DNA of 14,453 nt from contig SDZP01000052.1 in the NCBI GenBank assembly GCA_004144935.1, positions 1 through 14,453 on the forward strand, given 5' to 3'. Below, piece by piece: positions 7,610 through 14,453 of this stretch; within the stretch, counting starts at the first letter, position 1, and each line of letters starts with the position of its first letter. The notes beneath the pieces were generated by a model, which did no database searches, was not told where the DNA came from, and worked only from the letters and a program-made list of their open reading frames with translations. The position numbers and the translations under genes are program-made. The DNA comes from Caulobacteraceae bacterium. Its GTDB lineage: Bacteria > Pseudomonadota > Alphaproteobacteria > Caulobacterales > Caulobacteraceae.

Positions 7610-9547
7610 TCAGACCAGCCGCTCGATCGCCGACACCAGGCTGCGAAGTTCGATCGGCTTGGCCACCACCGCGTTCATCCCGGCCGCCTCATACTCCTCC
7701 AGGTGACAGGGCATGACGTTGGCGGTCAGGGCGATGATCGGGGTCTTGCCGGCCGACGACAGACTTTCAGCCGCGCGGATTTCCCGCGTCGCGCAGATGC
7801 CGTCCATCACCGGCATCTGCACGTCCATCAGGATCAGGTCCCAGGGCTGAGCCCGCCAGGCCGCCACCGCTTCCCGGCCGTTGCCGACGAAGTGGGGCGT
7901 CACCTCGAACTGCCCGAGCAGCGCCGACAGCACGGTCTGGTTAGTCAGGTTGTCCTCGGCGACCAGCACCCGCAGTGACGCCATCGTCTCGCCGCCGGAC
8001 CTGTCCTCCGCCTGAGCCGGCGCCGCCTCCACCTCGTCACCCACCCGCTTCAGCGGCAGGGTGACAGAGAAGGTCGAACCAACGCCCGGCATGCTTTCCA
8101 CCCGGATGACGCCGCCCATCCGGCTGACCAGTTCGCGACAGATCGACAGGCCAAGCCCGGAGCCTCCGTGCGTGCGGGTGGTCGAGCTGTCGGCCTGGGT
8201 GAAGCGCTCGAAGATATGCTCCGTGGTCTCGCCGGCCATGCCGACGCCGCTGTCGACAACCCGCAGGACGACCTTGCCGCCGTCGCGCAGCGCCTCGATG
8301 CTGACCATCCCCTTGGAGGTGAACTTCAGGGCGTTGGAGACGAAGTTCGAGACCACCTGCCGCACCCGCGTCGGATCGCCGATGTAGCGGCCCTCGGCCC
8401 TGTCGATGTCGAGCAGGAAGGCCAGGTCCTTTTCCTGGGCGATGCCGGCGAAGGTGCGGTGAACCCCGCGCAGCAGCTTGCCGAGACCAAACTCCACCTC
8501 CTCCAGCACCAGCATCCCGGACTCGATCTTCGTCAGGTCGAGAATGTCGTTGAGGATGCCCAGCAGGGCCTCGCCGGAGTCCTGGATGACCGTCAGCCGC
8601 TCCCGTTGGGCGGGCGGCAGGGGATCGTGCGCCATGGCCTGGGCCATGCCCAGCACCCCGTTCAGCGGCGTGCGGATCTCATGGCTCATGGTGGCCAGGA
8701 ACTGGCTCTTGGCCTCGCTGGCCGAGCGGGCCTCTTCCATCAGCCGCCGGGTGTCGGTGACATCCCAGATGGCGCCCAGCATTCGCAGGGCCCCGTCCTC
8801 GCCGACGGCGACGAACTGGCCCTGGGCGTGAACCACGCGCACCTTGCCGCCGGGACCGGTGGTGCGGAATTCCGCGTCGAAGGCGCCGCGCGCGTTGTAG
8901 GCCTGATGCAGCAGGGTGACGACCCGCCGGCGGTCGTCGCTGTGGATGCAGCGCACCAGATAGGCGAAGTTGACCGGCTTGGCCTTCGGCGTGCGGAAGT
9001 GCAGCTCGAAGGTCCTGTCGTCCCAGATCAGGCTGTCGTGCTCGGCGTCCCACTCCCAGATGCCGATCCCGGCCGCTCGTGTCGCCACGGTCACCCGCTG
9101 GGTCAGCGCCTGCAACGCCAGTTCGTTGCGCTTGCGCTCGGTGATGTCCTGCACCTGGGAGATGAAATAGGCCGGCGCGCCGTCGGGCGTCCGGGCGACG
9201 GTAACCGTCAGCAGCACCCAGACCTGCGAGCCGTCCTTGCGGATGTAGCGCTTCTCCATGTGATAGCCGGCGTCCCCGCTGGCGATAAGCGCATCGACCT
9301 TGGCCTGGTCGGCCGCCAGATCGGCGGGATGGGTCACGTCCTGGAAGCTCTTGCCCCGCAGTTCCTCGGCCTCATAGCCCAGCAGCGCGCAGAAGGCCGG
9401 ATTGATCCTCAGCCAGCCGCCGTCCAGCCCCACCAGGGCCGTGCCGATCGAGGAATGGTGCATGGAGGCGGCCAGCTGGTCGCCCGTCACCTGCACCGGC
9501 GCAACGCGGCTGTCTGCTCGTCGCTTCTGGAATAGACCTGCGAGCAT
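7610..9547 (-). CDS. PAS-PAS hybrid sensor histidine kinase with receiver domain
   Basis: A 645-residue soluble hybrid kinase; no transmembrane helices are seen. Domains: PAS 1 about residues 22-140, ending in the PAC pattern YIRKDGSQVW to DITERKR; PAS 2 of the PAS_3 type about 150-272 (GIWEWDAEHDSLIW to WDVTDTRRLM); HisKA about 283-348 with the phospho-acceptor H289 in MSHEIRTPLNGVLG; HATPase about 390-498 with N401/N405, DSGVGM (432-437) and GGSGLGLS (461-468); receiver about 524-643 with E531/D532, D575 in LILMDVQMP and K630-P631. All catalytic residues are present, so the enzyme should be active. No HPt or DNA-binding output is attached, so a separate phosphotransfer protein is needed. 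The two PAS domains imply a cytosolic small-molecule, redox or light cue; no flavin-binding LOV cysteine motif was recognised. The ribosome site before the ATG is weak. The gene ends 7 nt from the end of the large kinase, facing it. Confidence 0.95.
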   Translation of the reverse strand: MLAGLFQKRRADSRVAPVQVTGDQLAASMHHSSIGTALVGLDGGWLRINPAFCALLGYEAEELRGKSFQDVTHPADLAADQAKVDALIASGDAGYHMEKRYIRKDGSQVWVLLTVTVARTPDGAPAYFISQVQDITERKRNELALQALTQRVTVATRAAGIGIWEWDAEHDSLIWDDRTFELHFRTPKAKPVNFAYLVRCIHSDDRRRVVTLLHQAYNARGAFDAEFRTTGPGGKVRVVHAQGQFVAVGEDGALRMLGAIWDVTDTRRLMEEARSASEAKSQFLATMSHEIRTPLNGVLGMAQAMAHDPLPPAQRERLTVIQDSGEALLGILNDILDLTKIESGMLVLEEVEFGLGKLLRGVHRTFAGIAQEKDLAFLLDIDRAEGRYIGDPTRVRQVVSNFVSNALKFTSKGMVSIEALRDGGKVVLRVVDSGVGMAGETTEHIFERFTQADSSTTRTHGGSGLGLSICRELVSRMGGVIRVESMPGVGSTFSVTLPLKRVGDEVEAAPAQAEDRSGGETMASLRVLVAEDNLTNQTVLSALLGQFEVTPHFVGNGREAVAAWRAQPWDLILMDVQMPVMDGICATREIRAAESLSSAGKTPIIALTANVMPCHLEEYEAAGMNAVVAKPIELRSLVSAIERLV

Positions 9548-9665
9548 CCGCCCAATCCATATGCCAAGGAACTCAACCGTTCACCGGTGACAGGTCGGGG
9601 TTAACCAATGGCTTGCATCTGTGGATGGGCTTGGCCCTGACGAACGAGACGCCCATATTCCGGGC
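9548..9665. promoter_or_regulatory. Divergent promoter region with two short palindromes
   Basis: This 118-bp gap separates the hybrid kinase (minus) from the exonuclease (plus) and must hold both promoters. It contains the perfect palindromes TCACCGGTGA (9581-9590) and GGTTAACC (9599-9606), and is more A/T-rich than the flanking genes. No convincing -35/-10 pair could be fixed. Confidence 0.4.
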
Positions 9666-10415
9666 ATGGTGCTCCCCCGTGTCCGAGTCATCGATCTGGA
9701 GACCGCTGGAACCGGAGCCACCGACGTCTGCGAGATCGGCTGGCAGGATGTTGTCCAGAGCGACGACGGCCGCTGGTCCGTCACCGCCGACCGCGGCGCC
9801 GCCTTCGTCAATCCCGGCCGGCCGATCTCGCCGGCCACCATGGCCATTCACCACATCCTCGACGAAGAGGTCGCCGCCGCCCCGTTCTGGAAGGACGCGG
9901 CCCCGCCCGTGCTGCGCCCGCCCGGCGGCGTCATGGCCTTGGCCGCCCACCGCGCCGCCTTCGAGCAGCGGTTCTGCACCCCGGCCCTGAGCGGCGGCGC
10001 CGCCTGGATCTGCACCTGGAAATGCGCCCTGCGCCTCTGGCCGAACCTGGAGAGCTTCTCCAACCAGATGCTGCGCTACCAGCGCCGCCCCGCCGGCCTC
10101 GACCACGCCACGGGCCTGCCGGCGCATCGCGCCATGCCCGACGCCTACGTCACCGCCCACCATCTGCGTGACATGCTGAACGAGGCCTCCCTGGACCAGC
10201 TGCTCGCCTGGAGCGGCCAGCCGGGCCTGCTGCCCCGGGTTCCGCGCGGGCCCCATCGCGGCGTCCCCTGGCCAGGCCTCAGCCTCGAGGTCCTGCGCGT
10301 CCTGGCTCAGGAACGCGACCTCGACATCCGCTTCAGCGCCGGGACCGAACTGCGCCGCCGGGGCGAGGCCGACCCGCCGCCGAGCCGCAAACCGCCGCAG
10401 CCGACCTTGCTTTAG
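9666..10415 (+). CDS. DEDDh 3'-5' exonuclease (DnaQ-like) with DUF3820-like C-terminal segment
   Basis: A 249-residue protein. The DnaQ/RNase T fold begins at once with Exo I VIDLETAG (D10, E12). Exo II is AHRAAFEQRF (95 region, E100 where DnaQ has Asp), and Exo III is HRAMPDAYVT with H154 and D159, the DEDDh arrangement. Between them CTWKCALRLWPNLESFSNQML matches the helical segment of small bacterial exonucleases. The C-terminal part, residues about 190-232 (RVPRGPHRGVPW, later ELRRR), resembles the DUF3820-type G-HRG-W module often joined to these nucleases. The expected reaction is metal-dependent removal of nucleotides from 3' ends of DNA or RNA; the substrate is not known. I chose the ATG at 9666 because the first catalytic strand starts five residues later; an in-frame ATG at 9621 adds 15 residues without family resemblance. 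The end is proline-rich and probably disordered. Confidence 0.85.
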   Translation: MVLPRVRVIDLETAGTGATDVCEIGWQDVVQSDDGRWSVTADRGAAFVNPGRPISPATMAIHHILDEEVAAAPFWKDAAPPVLRPPGGVMALAAHRAAFEQRFCTPALSGGAAWICTWKCALRLWPNLESFSNQMLRYQRRPAGLDHATGLPAHRAMPDAYVTAHHLRDMLNEASLDQLLAWSGQPGLLPRVPRGPHRGVPWPGLSLEVLRVLAQERDLDIRFSAGTELRRRGEADPPPSRKPPQPTLL

Positions 10416-10458
10416 GCCGTGCCTTCGACCATCAGCCTTCCACCCTCGCCGCACGCCC

Positions 10459-10462
10459 GGAG
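10459..10462 (+). promoter_or_regulatory. Ribosome binding site of the CinA-like gene
   Basis: GGAG ends 6 nt before the ATG at 10469 and fixes that start. Confidence 0.6.
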
Positions 10463-10468
10463 CCCGCC

Positions 10469-10966
10469 ATGCACGACATCCTCGCCCTGGGGGCCCGCGC
10501 CGGCGCCCTGCTCAAGGAGCGCCGCGAGACTGTCGCCGTCGGCGAGACCTCGGCCGGCGGCCTGATCTCCGCCAGCCTGCTGGCCGTCCCCGGCGCCTCG
10601 GCCTATTTCAAGGGCGGGGCCATCACCTATTCGGCCCGCTCGATCCGGGGCCTGGCCGGCATTTCCATCGACCAGATGCGCGCCGACGGCATCCGCTCCA
10701 GTTCGGAGCCCTACGCCCTGCTGCTGGCGACCGAAATCCGCGCCCGCCACGGCGTGATCAGCTGGGGCGTTTCCGAAACCGGCGCGGCAGGCCCGGACGG
10801 CAACCCCTACGGCGACCCGGCCGGCCACACCTGCATGGCCGTCGTCGGCGCCGTCAGCGTCGTCCGCACCCTGCGCACCGGCTCCAGCGACCGGGTCGAG
10901 AACATGTGGGCCTTCGCCGAGGCGACGCTGAAGCTGTTCGTCGAGGTCCTGGAGACGACGCCCTAG
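10469..10966 (+). CDS. CinA C-terminal domain family protein (PncC-like, divergent)
   Basis: A 165-residue stand-alone CinA-C domain, the usual length for the family and without the N-terminal MoCF-like domain of full CinA. The alignment to E. coli PncC style sequences is clear: TVAVGETSAGGLISASL matches the AESCTGG region with the serine kept (S28); AYFKGGAITYSARS matches the FERGFVTYSNEAK region; SETGAAGPDG matches SGIAGPDG. Classical members deamidate nicotinamide mononucleotide in NAD recycling. Here several signature residues differ: Cys is absent, and the lysine of the NEAK segment is replaced (I59 by my reading), so that activity is uncertain. It lies 53 nt after the exonuclease on the same strand with its own ribosome site, so co-transcription is possible but not shown. 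It is expected to be cytosolic. Confidence 0.85.
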   Translation: MHDILALGARAGALLKERRETVAVGETSAGGLISASLLAVPGASAYFKGGAITYSARSIRGLAGISIDQMRADGIRSSSEPYALLLATEIRARHGVISWGVSETGAAGPDGNPYGDPAGHTCMAVVGAVSVVRTLRTGSSDRVENMWAFAEATLKLFVEVLETTP

Positions 10967-11005
10967 GCCGTCCCGCGATTCTTCGCCGCCCGGCGATGAC
11001 GGCTG
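10967..11005 (+). terminator. Nested inverted repeat after the CinA-like gene (weak terminator candidate)
   Basis: Directly after the stop codon, GCCGTC (10967-10972) pairs with GACGGC (11000-11005), and within it CGCCG (10986-10990) pairs with CGGCG (10993-10997) over a 2-nt loop. No T-run follows, so it is at best a Rho-dependent or weak stop, or simply a GC-rich coincidence. Confidence 0.25.
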
Positions 11006-11079
11006 AACAATATTCACGCCGACGGGGTTGTCTTTGCGGGCGCGCCGGGTAGCCATGGACGGCCAGCCGCGGGACCCCC

Positions 11080-13497
11080 ATGACCAAGCCCTCCAGGACG
11101 CCGACGATCAAACCCTACAAGGGCCCGTCCGGCGGCTATGGGTCGGCCCGGTCGGTGGCCGAGGTCCTGATCCGGGAAGGCGTCCTCGTCGAGGGGGCGG
11201 AGGCGCTGGCCCACCAGAACAAGCCGGGCGGCTTCATGTGCGTCTCCTGCGCCTGGGCCAAGCCGGCCAAGCCGCACCCGGCCGAGGTCTGCGAGAACGG
11301 CGTCAAGGCCACCGCCTGGGAGATCACCGGCCACCGGGTCGACACGGACTTCTTCGCCAGCCACACCCTGACCGAGCTCGAGTCCTGGCTCGACTACGAC
11401 CTGGAGGAGGCTGGCCGCCTGACCCGGCCGATGAAGTGGAACCCGGCGACCGACAAGTACGAACCCATCGCCTGGGACCTCGCCTTCCGGGAGATCGGCG
11501 CCCAGCTGCGCGCGCTCTCCGCGGACCCGGACCAGACCGTCTTCTACGCCAGCGGCCGCGCCGGCCTGGAGACCAGCTACCTCTTCCAGCTGCTGGCCCG
11601 GATGTATGGCACCAACAACCTGCCCGACAGCTCCAACATGTGCCACGAGAGCACCTCGGTGGCCCTGCCTGAAAGCATCGGGGTGTCGGTCGGCACCGTC
11701 ACCCTGCAGGACTTCGAGACCACCAACCTCATCCTCTACATCGCCCACAACCCGGGGACCTCGGCCCCCCGCATCCTTCACCAGTTGCAGGACGCGGTGA
11801 AGCGCGGCGCGACCATCATCGGCTTCAACCCCCTGAAGGAACGCGGCCTGGAGCGGTTCAAGAACCCGCAGTCGCCGCGCGAGATGATCGGCCAGCGCGA
11901 GACCAGGATCGCCTCGGAAATCCACCAGGTCCGCAACGGCGGCGACATCGCCGCCCTGACCGGCATCTGCAAGGCGCTGATCGAGACCGACGACCGCCTG
12001 GCCGCCCTGGGCCAGTCCCACCGCACCGACCGCGCCGGCCTGCTGGACCAGACCCGGGCCGACGCCGACTTCTCGCTCAAGGCCGCCGCCGCCAACAGGC
12101 AGAACCGCCGCGTCCTCGACCACGACTTCATCGCCGACCACACCGCCGGCTTCGAAGCCTTCGCCGCCTACTGCCGGACCGCCGGCTGGGATGAGATCGA
12201 ACGGGTCTCCGGCCTGACCCGGGCCGCGCTCGAGGACGTCGCCCGCCGGTACGCCGACGCCGAACGGACCATGGCCATCTACGGCATGGGCCTGACCCAG
12301 CATGTGGCCGGGGTCGAGAACGTGCAGATGGTGGTCAACCTGCTGCTGCTGCGCGGCAACATCGGCAAGGGCGGGACCGGCGTCTGCCCGGTGCGCGGCC
12401 ACTCCAACGTCCAGGGCCAGCGCACCGTCGGCATCACCGAAAAGCCGGAACTGGCGCCGCTCGACCAGCTGAAGGCGCTCTACGGCTTCGAGCCGCCGCG
12501 ACACGAGGGCCTGACCACGGTCACCGCCTGCGAGAAGATGATCACCGGCGAGGTCAAGGCCTTCATCGCCCTCGGCGGCAACGTCATCCGCGCCGCCCCC
12601 GACCATGGCCCGGTCGAGGCGGCCTGGCGCAACCTGCCGCTGACCGTCGCCATCGCCACCAAGCTGAACCGCAGCCACGTCCTGCACGGCCGCGCCGCCT
12701 ACCTGCTGCCCTGTCTCGGCCGCATCGAGATCGACGAGCAGGCCAGCGGCCCGCAGACCGTCTCCATGGAAAGCAGCCTGGCCCAGTTCCACGCCTCCGA
12801 CGGCCATATGAAGCCGGCCAGCCCGCACCTGCTGTCGGAAACCGCCATCGTCGCCGGCATCGCCCAGGCCACCCTCGAGCCCAACCCCAGGGTCCCCTGG
12901 CAGGCCTGGGTCGACGACTATTCGACTATCCGCGACGCCATCGAAAAGACCTGGCCGGCCACCTTCAAGGGCCTGAACGAGAAGATGCGCGACCCCGGCG
13001 GCCTGACCCGCCCCGTCGCCGCCCGCGAGCGCAAATGGAACACCCGCAGCGGCAAGGCCAACTTCATCGTCCCGACCCAGATGTTCGCCGGCAAGGTCGA
13101 CAGCTTCGGCCGCGAGGGCGTCCTGCAGCTGCTGACCATGCGCAGCAACGATCAGTTCAACACCACCATCTACGGCTACCACGACCGTTTCCGCGGCGTG
13201 AAGGGCACCCGCCGCGTGGTCTTCATGAACGCCGCCGACATCGCCGCGCGCGGCCTCAAGGACGGTGAGTTCGTCGACCTGACCACCGCCATCGACGACG
13301 GAACCCTGCGCCGCGTGGAGGCCTTTCGCATCGTGCCCTACGACCTGCCCGCCGGCTGCATCGGCGCCTACTTCCCGGAAGCCAACCCCCTGGTCCCCCT
13401 GTCGCACCACGACAGGAAGGCCCATACGCCCGCCTACAAGGCCATCCCCGTCACCCTCGCCCGGTCGGTGAAACAGTCCCTCGACCGGGCCGAATAG
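11080..13497 (+). CDS. FdhF/YdeP-family molybdopterin-dependent oxidoreductase
   Basis: A complete 805-residue alpha subunit of the DMSO reductase / formate dehydrogenase superfamily, most like the YdeP branch. The N-terminus has MCVSCAWAKP (C54, C57) and a third cysteine C71 in VCENGVKA, the family pattern; whether this binds a full [4Fe-4S] cluster is uncertain because no fourth ligand is evident. The Mo-binding region is NMCHESTSVAL with C188, where FdhF has selenocysteine. Later parts include GMGLTQHVAGVEN, LLLRGNIGKGGTGVCPVRGHSNVQ (bis-MGD binding) and a C-terminal domain from about nt 13120 (LLTMRSNDQFNTTIYG, ADIAARGLKDGE). No twin-arginine signal is seen, so it should be cytosolic. The substrate of this branch is not established; E. 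coli YdeP is linked to acid resistance. No FdhD or electron-transfer subunit is in the window. The ribosome site is weak (GGGA at 11071-11074); an ATG at 11055 is out of frame. Confidence 0.93.
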   Translation: MTKPSRTPTIKPYKGPSGGYGSARSVAEVLIREGVLVEGAEALAHQNKPGGFMCVSCAWAKPAKPHPAEVCENGVKATAWEITGHRVDTDFFASHTLTELESWLDYDLEEAGRLTRPMKWNPATDKYEPIAWDLAFREIGAQLRALSADPDQTVFYASGRAGLETSYLFQLLARMYGTNNLPDSSNMCHESTSVALPESIGVSVGTVTLQDFETTNLILYIAHNPGTSAPRILHQLQDAVKRGATIIGFNPLKERGLERFKNPQSPREMIGQRETRIASEIHQVRNGGDIAALTGICKALIETDDRLAALGQSHRTDRAGLLDQTRADADFSLKAAAANRQNRRVLDHDFIADHTAGFEAFAAYCRTAGWDEIERVSGLTRAALEDVARRYADAERTMAIYGMGLTQHVAGVENVQMVVNLLLLRGNIGKGGTGVCPVRGHSNVQGQRTVGITEKPELAPLDQLKALYGFEPPRHEGLTTVTACEKMITGEVKAFIALGGNVIRAAPDHGPVEAAWRNLPLTVAIATKLNRSHVLHGRAAYLLPCLGRIEIDEQASGPQTVSMESSLAQFHASDGHMKPASPHLLSETAIVAGIAQATLEPNPRVPWQAWVDDYSTIRDAIEKTWPATFKGLNEKMRDPGGLTRPVAARERKWNTRSGKANFIVPTQMFAGKVDSFGREGVLQLLTMRSNDQFNTTIYGYHDRFRGVKGTRRVVFMNAADIAARGLKDGEFVDLTTAIDDGTLRRVEAFRIVPYDLPAGCIGAYFPEANPLVPLSHHDRKAHTPAYKAIPVTLARSVKQSLDRAE

Positions 13498-13540
13498 GCG
13501 ACGCTGCTCCGGCGATCCGGCCGCCGTCCGTCGCGCCCGC

Positions 13541-13563
13541 GCCGGCCTTCAGCCTCGGCCGGT
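13541..13563. other. GC-rich hairpin downstream of the oxidoreductase
   Basis: CCGGCC (13542-13547) and GGCCGG (13557-13562) flank a 9-nt loop, with a possible G-U closing pair. It lies between the oxidoreductase stop and the intrinsic terminator and may add to transcript end stability. Confidence 0.35.
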
Positions 13564-13572
13564 CGCCCAAAC

Positions 13573-13607
13573 AAAAAAGCGGCGGACCGCAGGGGCCCGC
13601 CGCTTTT
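13573..13607. terminator. Bidirectional intrinsic terminator
   Basis: The perfect 7-bp GC stem GCGGCGG (13579-13585) / CCGCCGC (13597-13603) has an 11-nt loop and is flanked by A6 on the left (13573-13578) and T4 on the right (13604-13607), so the repeat AAAAGCGGCGG / CCGCCGCTTTT is 11 bp. The A/T tracts on both sides make it usable on either strand. It lies between the convergent oxidoreductase and fasciclin genes and should end both. Confidence 0.85.
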
Positions 13608-13626
13608 CGCTGCAAAAGGGTTTCCC

Positions 13627-14253
13627 CTATTTGGGCATCAGCACCGTATCGACGACGTGGATCACGCCGTTGGACTGGTTGACGTCGGCGATGGTCACCA
13701 TCGCCTTGCCGCCCTTGGCGTCGGTCAGCTCGACACCGGCCGCGGTCTTGGTGGCGGTCAGGGTCTCGCCCTGCACGGTGGTCAGCATCGCCTTGCCGCC
13801 GCCGGCCTCGATGGCCGCCATGATGTCGGCGCCGCTCATCTTGCCCGCGACGACGTGGTAGGTGAGGATCTTGGTCAGGGCCGCCTTGCTTTCCGGCTTG
13901 ACCAAGGTCTCGACCGTACCGGCCGGCAGTTTGCCGAACGCCGCGTTGGTCGGCGCAAAGACGGTGAACGGACCCGGGCTGGACAGGGTCTCGACCAGAC
14001 CGGCGGCCTTGACCGCCGCCACCAGGGTGGTGTGGTCCGCCGAGTTCATGGCGTTCTCGACGATCGTCTTGGTCGGGTACATGGCGGCGCCGCCGACCAT
14101 GACGACCGGCTCCGTCTCGGGCGTCATGGCGGGGGCCGCGGCTTCGGTCATCGCGGTCTCGGCGGTGCTCTCCTTCGAGCAGGCGGCGGTGACGCCGACA
14201 GCGACGAAAAGCACGGCGGCCGCGCCGAGGGCGCGGGTTTTCAGGCTACGCAT
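13627..14253 (-). CDS. Fasciclin (FAS1)-domain probable lipoprotein
   Basis: A 208-residue exported protein with a single FAS1 domain. The N-terminus has a basic start (RSLKTR), a hydrophobic stretch LGAAAVLFVAVGV and then TAAC with C25, a near-lipobox followed by Ser, so a lipid-anchored outer-membrane or periplasmic product is likely; a plain signal peptide is the alternative because the -3 residue is Thr rather than Leu. A low-complexity Ala/Thr/Glu linker (about 26-50) precedes the domain (about 60-208). The two conserved FAS1 motifs are FTVFAPTNAAF (H1) and NGVIHVVDTVLMP (H2), with LTYHVV between. FAS1 domains act in adhesion or binding of surfaces and small ligands; the ligand here is unknown. 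AAGGA at 14262-14266 (minus) gives a good ribosome site. In related bacteria such genes often sit by ECF sigma factors, but the window ends first. Confidence 0.93.
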   Translation of the reverse strand: MRSLKTRALGAAAVLFVAVGVTAACSKESTAETAMTEAAAPAMTPETEPVVMVGGAAMYPTKTIVENAMNSADHTTLVAAVKAAGLVETLSSPGPFTVFAPTNAAFGKLPAGTVETLVKPESKAALTKILTYHVVAGKMSGADIMAAIEAGGGKAMLTTVQGETLTATKTAAGVELTDAKGGKAMVTIADVNQSNGVIHVVDTVLMPK

Positions 14254-14261
14254 GGGTAGAG

Positions 14262-14266
14262 TCCTT
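14262..14266 (-). promoter_or_regulatory. Ribosome binding site of the fasciclin gene
   Basis: AAGGA on the minus strand, 8 nt before the ATG at 14253; it confirms this start. Confidence 0.65.
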
Positions 14267-14453
14267 GGATGATCACGACAAAACAGCCGTTGCAGCTAGC
14301 TACGCAGGCAAGGCCTGACTGGATGGCTTCGGGCGCACGTTGTTTCCCGGGCGCCTCCGCCGTTGACCCGTCGCCGCCCCACAACCTAACCTGAGCAACC
14401 GAAAACTTTCCCGCCTGTCGAGCGCCCCCCGCGCCTGGCGACCTGCCACAAGG
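14267..14453. other. Upstream region of the fasciclin gene
   Basis: The last 187 bp hold no reading frame with family-like sequence. The region should contain the fasciclin promoter on the minus strand. It has a short AGCTAGCT palindrome (14295-14302) and a small hairpin CAGGC-AAG-GCCTG (14305-14317). A GGGAAAC element (near 14351-14360, minus strand) recalls ECF-type -35 sequences but lacks a matching -10. Confidence 0.4.

Noticed and set aside
7595..7620. A terminator between the two convergent kinases.
   Set aside because: The gap is only 7 nt and no stem followed by a T-run could be found there.
9601..9615. A CtrA binding site (TTAA-N7-TTAA).
   Set aside because: Only the first half is present; the second half reads CTTG, so a full site cannot be claimed.
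9621..9665. An earlier in-frame ATG for the exonuclease.
   Set aside because: The added 15 residues do not resemble the family, and there is no clear ribosome site; it remains a possible but less likely start.
9573..10454. A 293-codon minus-strand frame opposite the exonuclease.
   Set aside because: Composition and motif content are those of a shadow frame; the plus strand carries intact Exo I and Exo III motifs.
11014..13425. An 803-codon open frame on the minus strand, opposite the molybdopterin oxidoreductase.
   Set aside because: It mirrors the plus-strand gene codon by codon, and long antisense frames are expected when third positions are nearly all G or C. The protein is low-complexity Gly/Ala/Val/Asp with no family motif.
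14330..14365. An ECF-sigma promoter for the fasciclin gene.
   Set aside because: GGGAAAC on the minus strand looks like a -35, but no CGTT/CGTA -10 stands at the needed 16-17 nt.

Overview
The window is very GC-rich and densely coded, with strong G/C preference at third codon positions. One result is several long but meaningless antisense reading frames. The gene content suggests an alphaproteobacterium, most likely of the Caulobacterales (Caulobacter, Brevundimonas or Phenylobacterium type). Clues are the soluble PAS hybrid kinase, the two small conserved-looking proteins, the exonuclease with a GxHRGxxW tail, and a peptide like the plug start of TonB-dependent receptors. The taxonomic placement is inference from sequence style; no marker gene is present.

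Layout. (1) 1-1085 (+): 3' part of a VIT/VWA-type protein ending in a DUF2135-like beta domain, with a TonB-receptor-plug-like peptide at its visible N-terminal end. (2) 1104-1886 (-): short-chain dehydrogenase, convergent with gene 1. (3) 1887-2185: about 300 bp of non-coding DNA with a small inverted repeat. (4) 2186-2443 and 2490-2720 (+): two small proteins, one UVR-motif-like and one of a small family possibly equal to DUF5961. (5) 2771-7602 (+): a two-gene signalling operon. An OmpR-type response regulator overlaps by 7 nt a 1383-residue kinase carrying STAND-type NTPase, helical-repeat, histidine kinase, receiver and HPt-like modules. (6) 7610-9547 (-): a second soluble hybrid kinase (PAS-PAS-HisKA-HATPase-REC), convergent with the first, 7 nt between stop codons. 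(7) 9666-10415 (+): DEDDh 3'-5' exonuclease. (8) 10469-10966 (+): CinA-C-like protein with an altered signature. (9) 11080-13497 (+): YdeP/FdhF-type molybdopterin oxidoreductase. (10) 13573-13607: bidirectional intrinsic terminator. (11) 13627-14253 (-): fasciclin-domain probable lipoprotein.

The most noteworthy part is 2771-9547. The large kinase looks like a cytosolic STAND-like ATPase sensor wired directly to a phosphorelay (His, Asp, His), with the DNA-binding regulator translationally coupled in front of it. The second hybrid kinase has no HPt of its own, and the only HPt-like domain in view is at the C-terminus of the first kinase, so cross-talk is possible. The remaining genes look like separate housekeeping or accessory functions. 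No mobile element, CRISPR array, tRNA or rRNA was seen.
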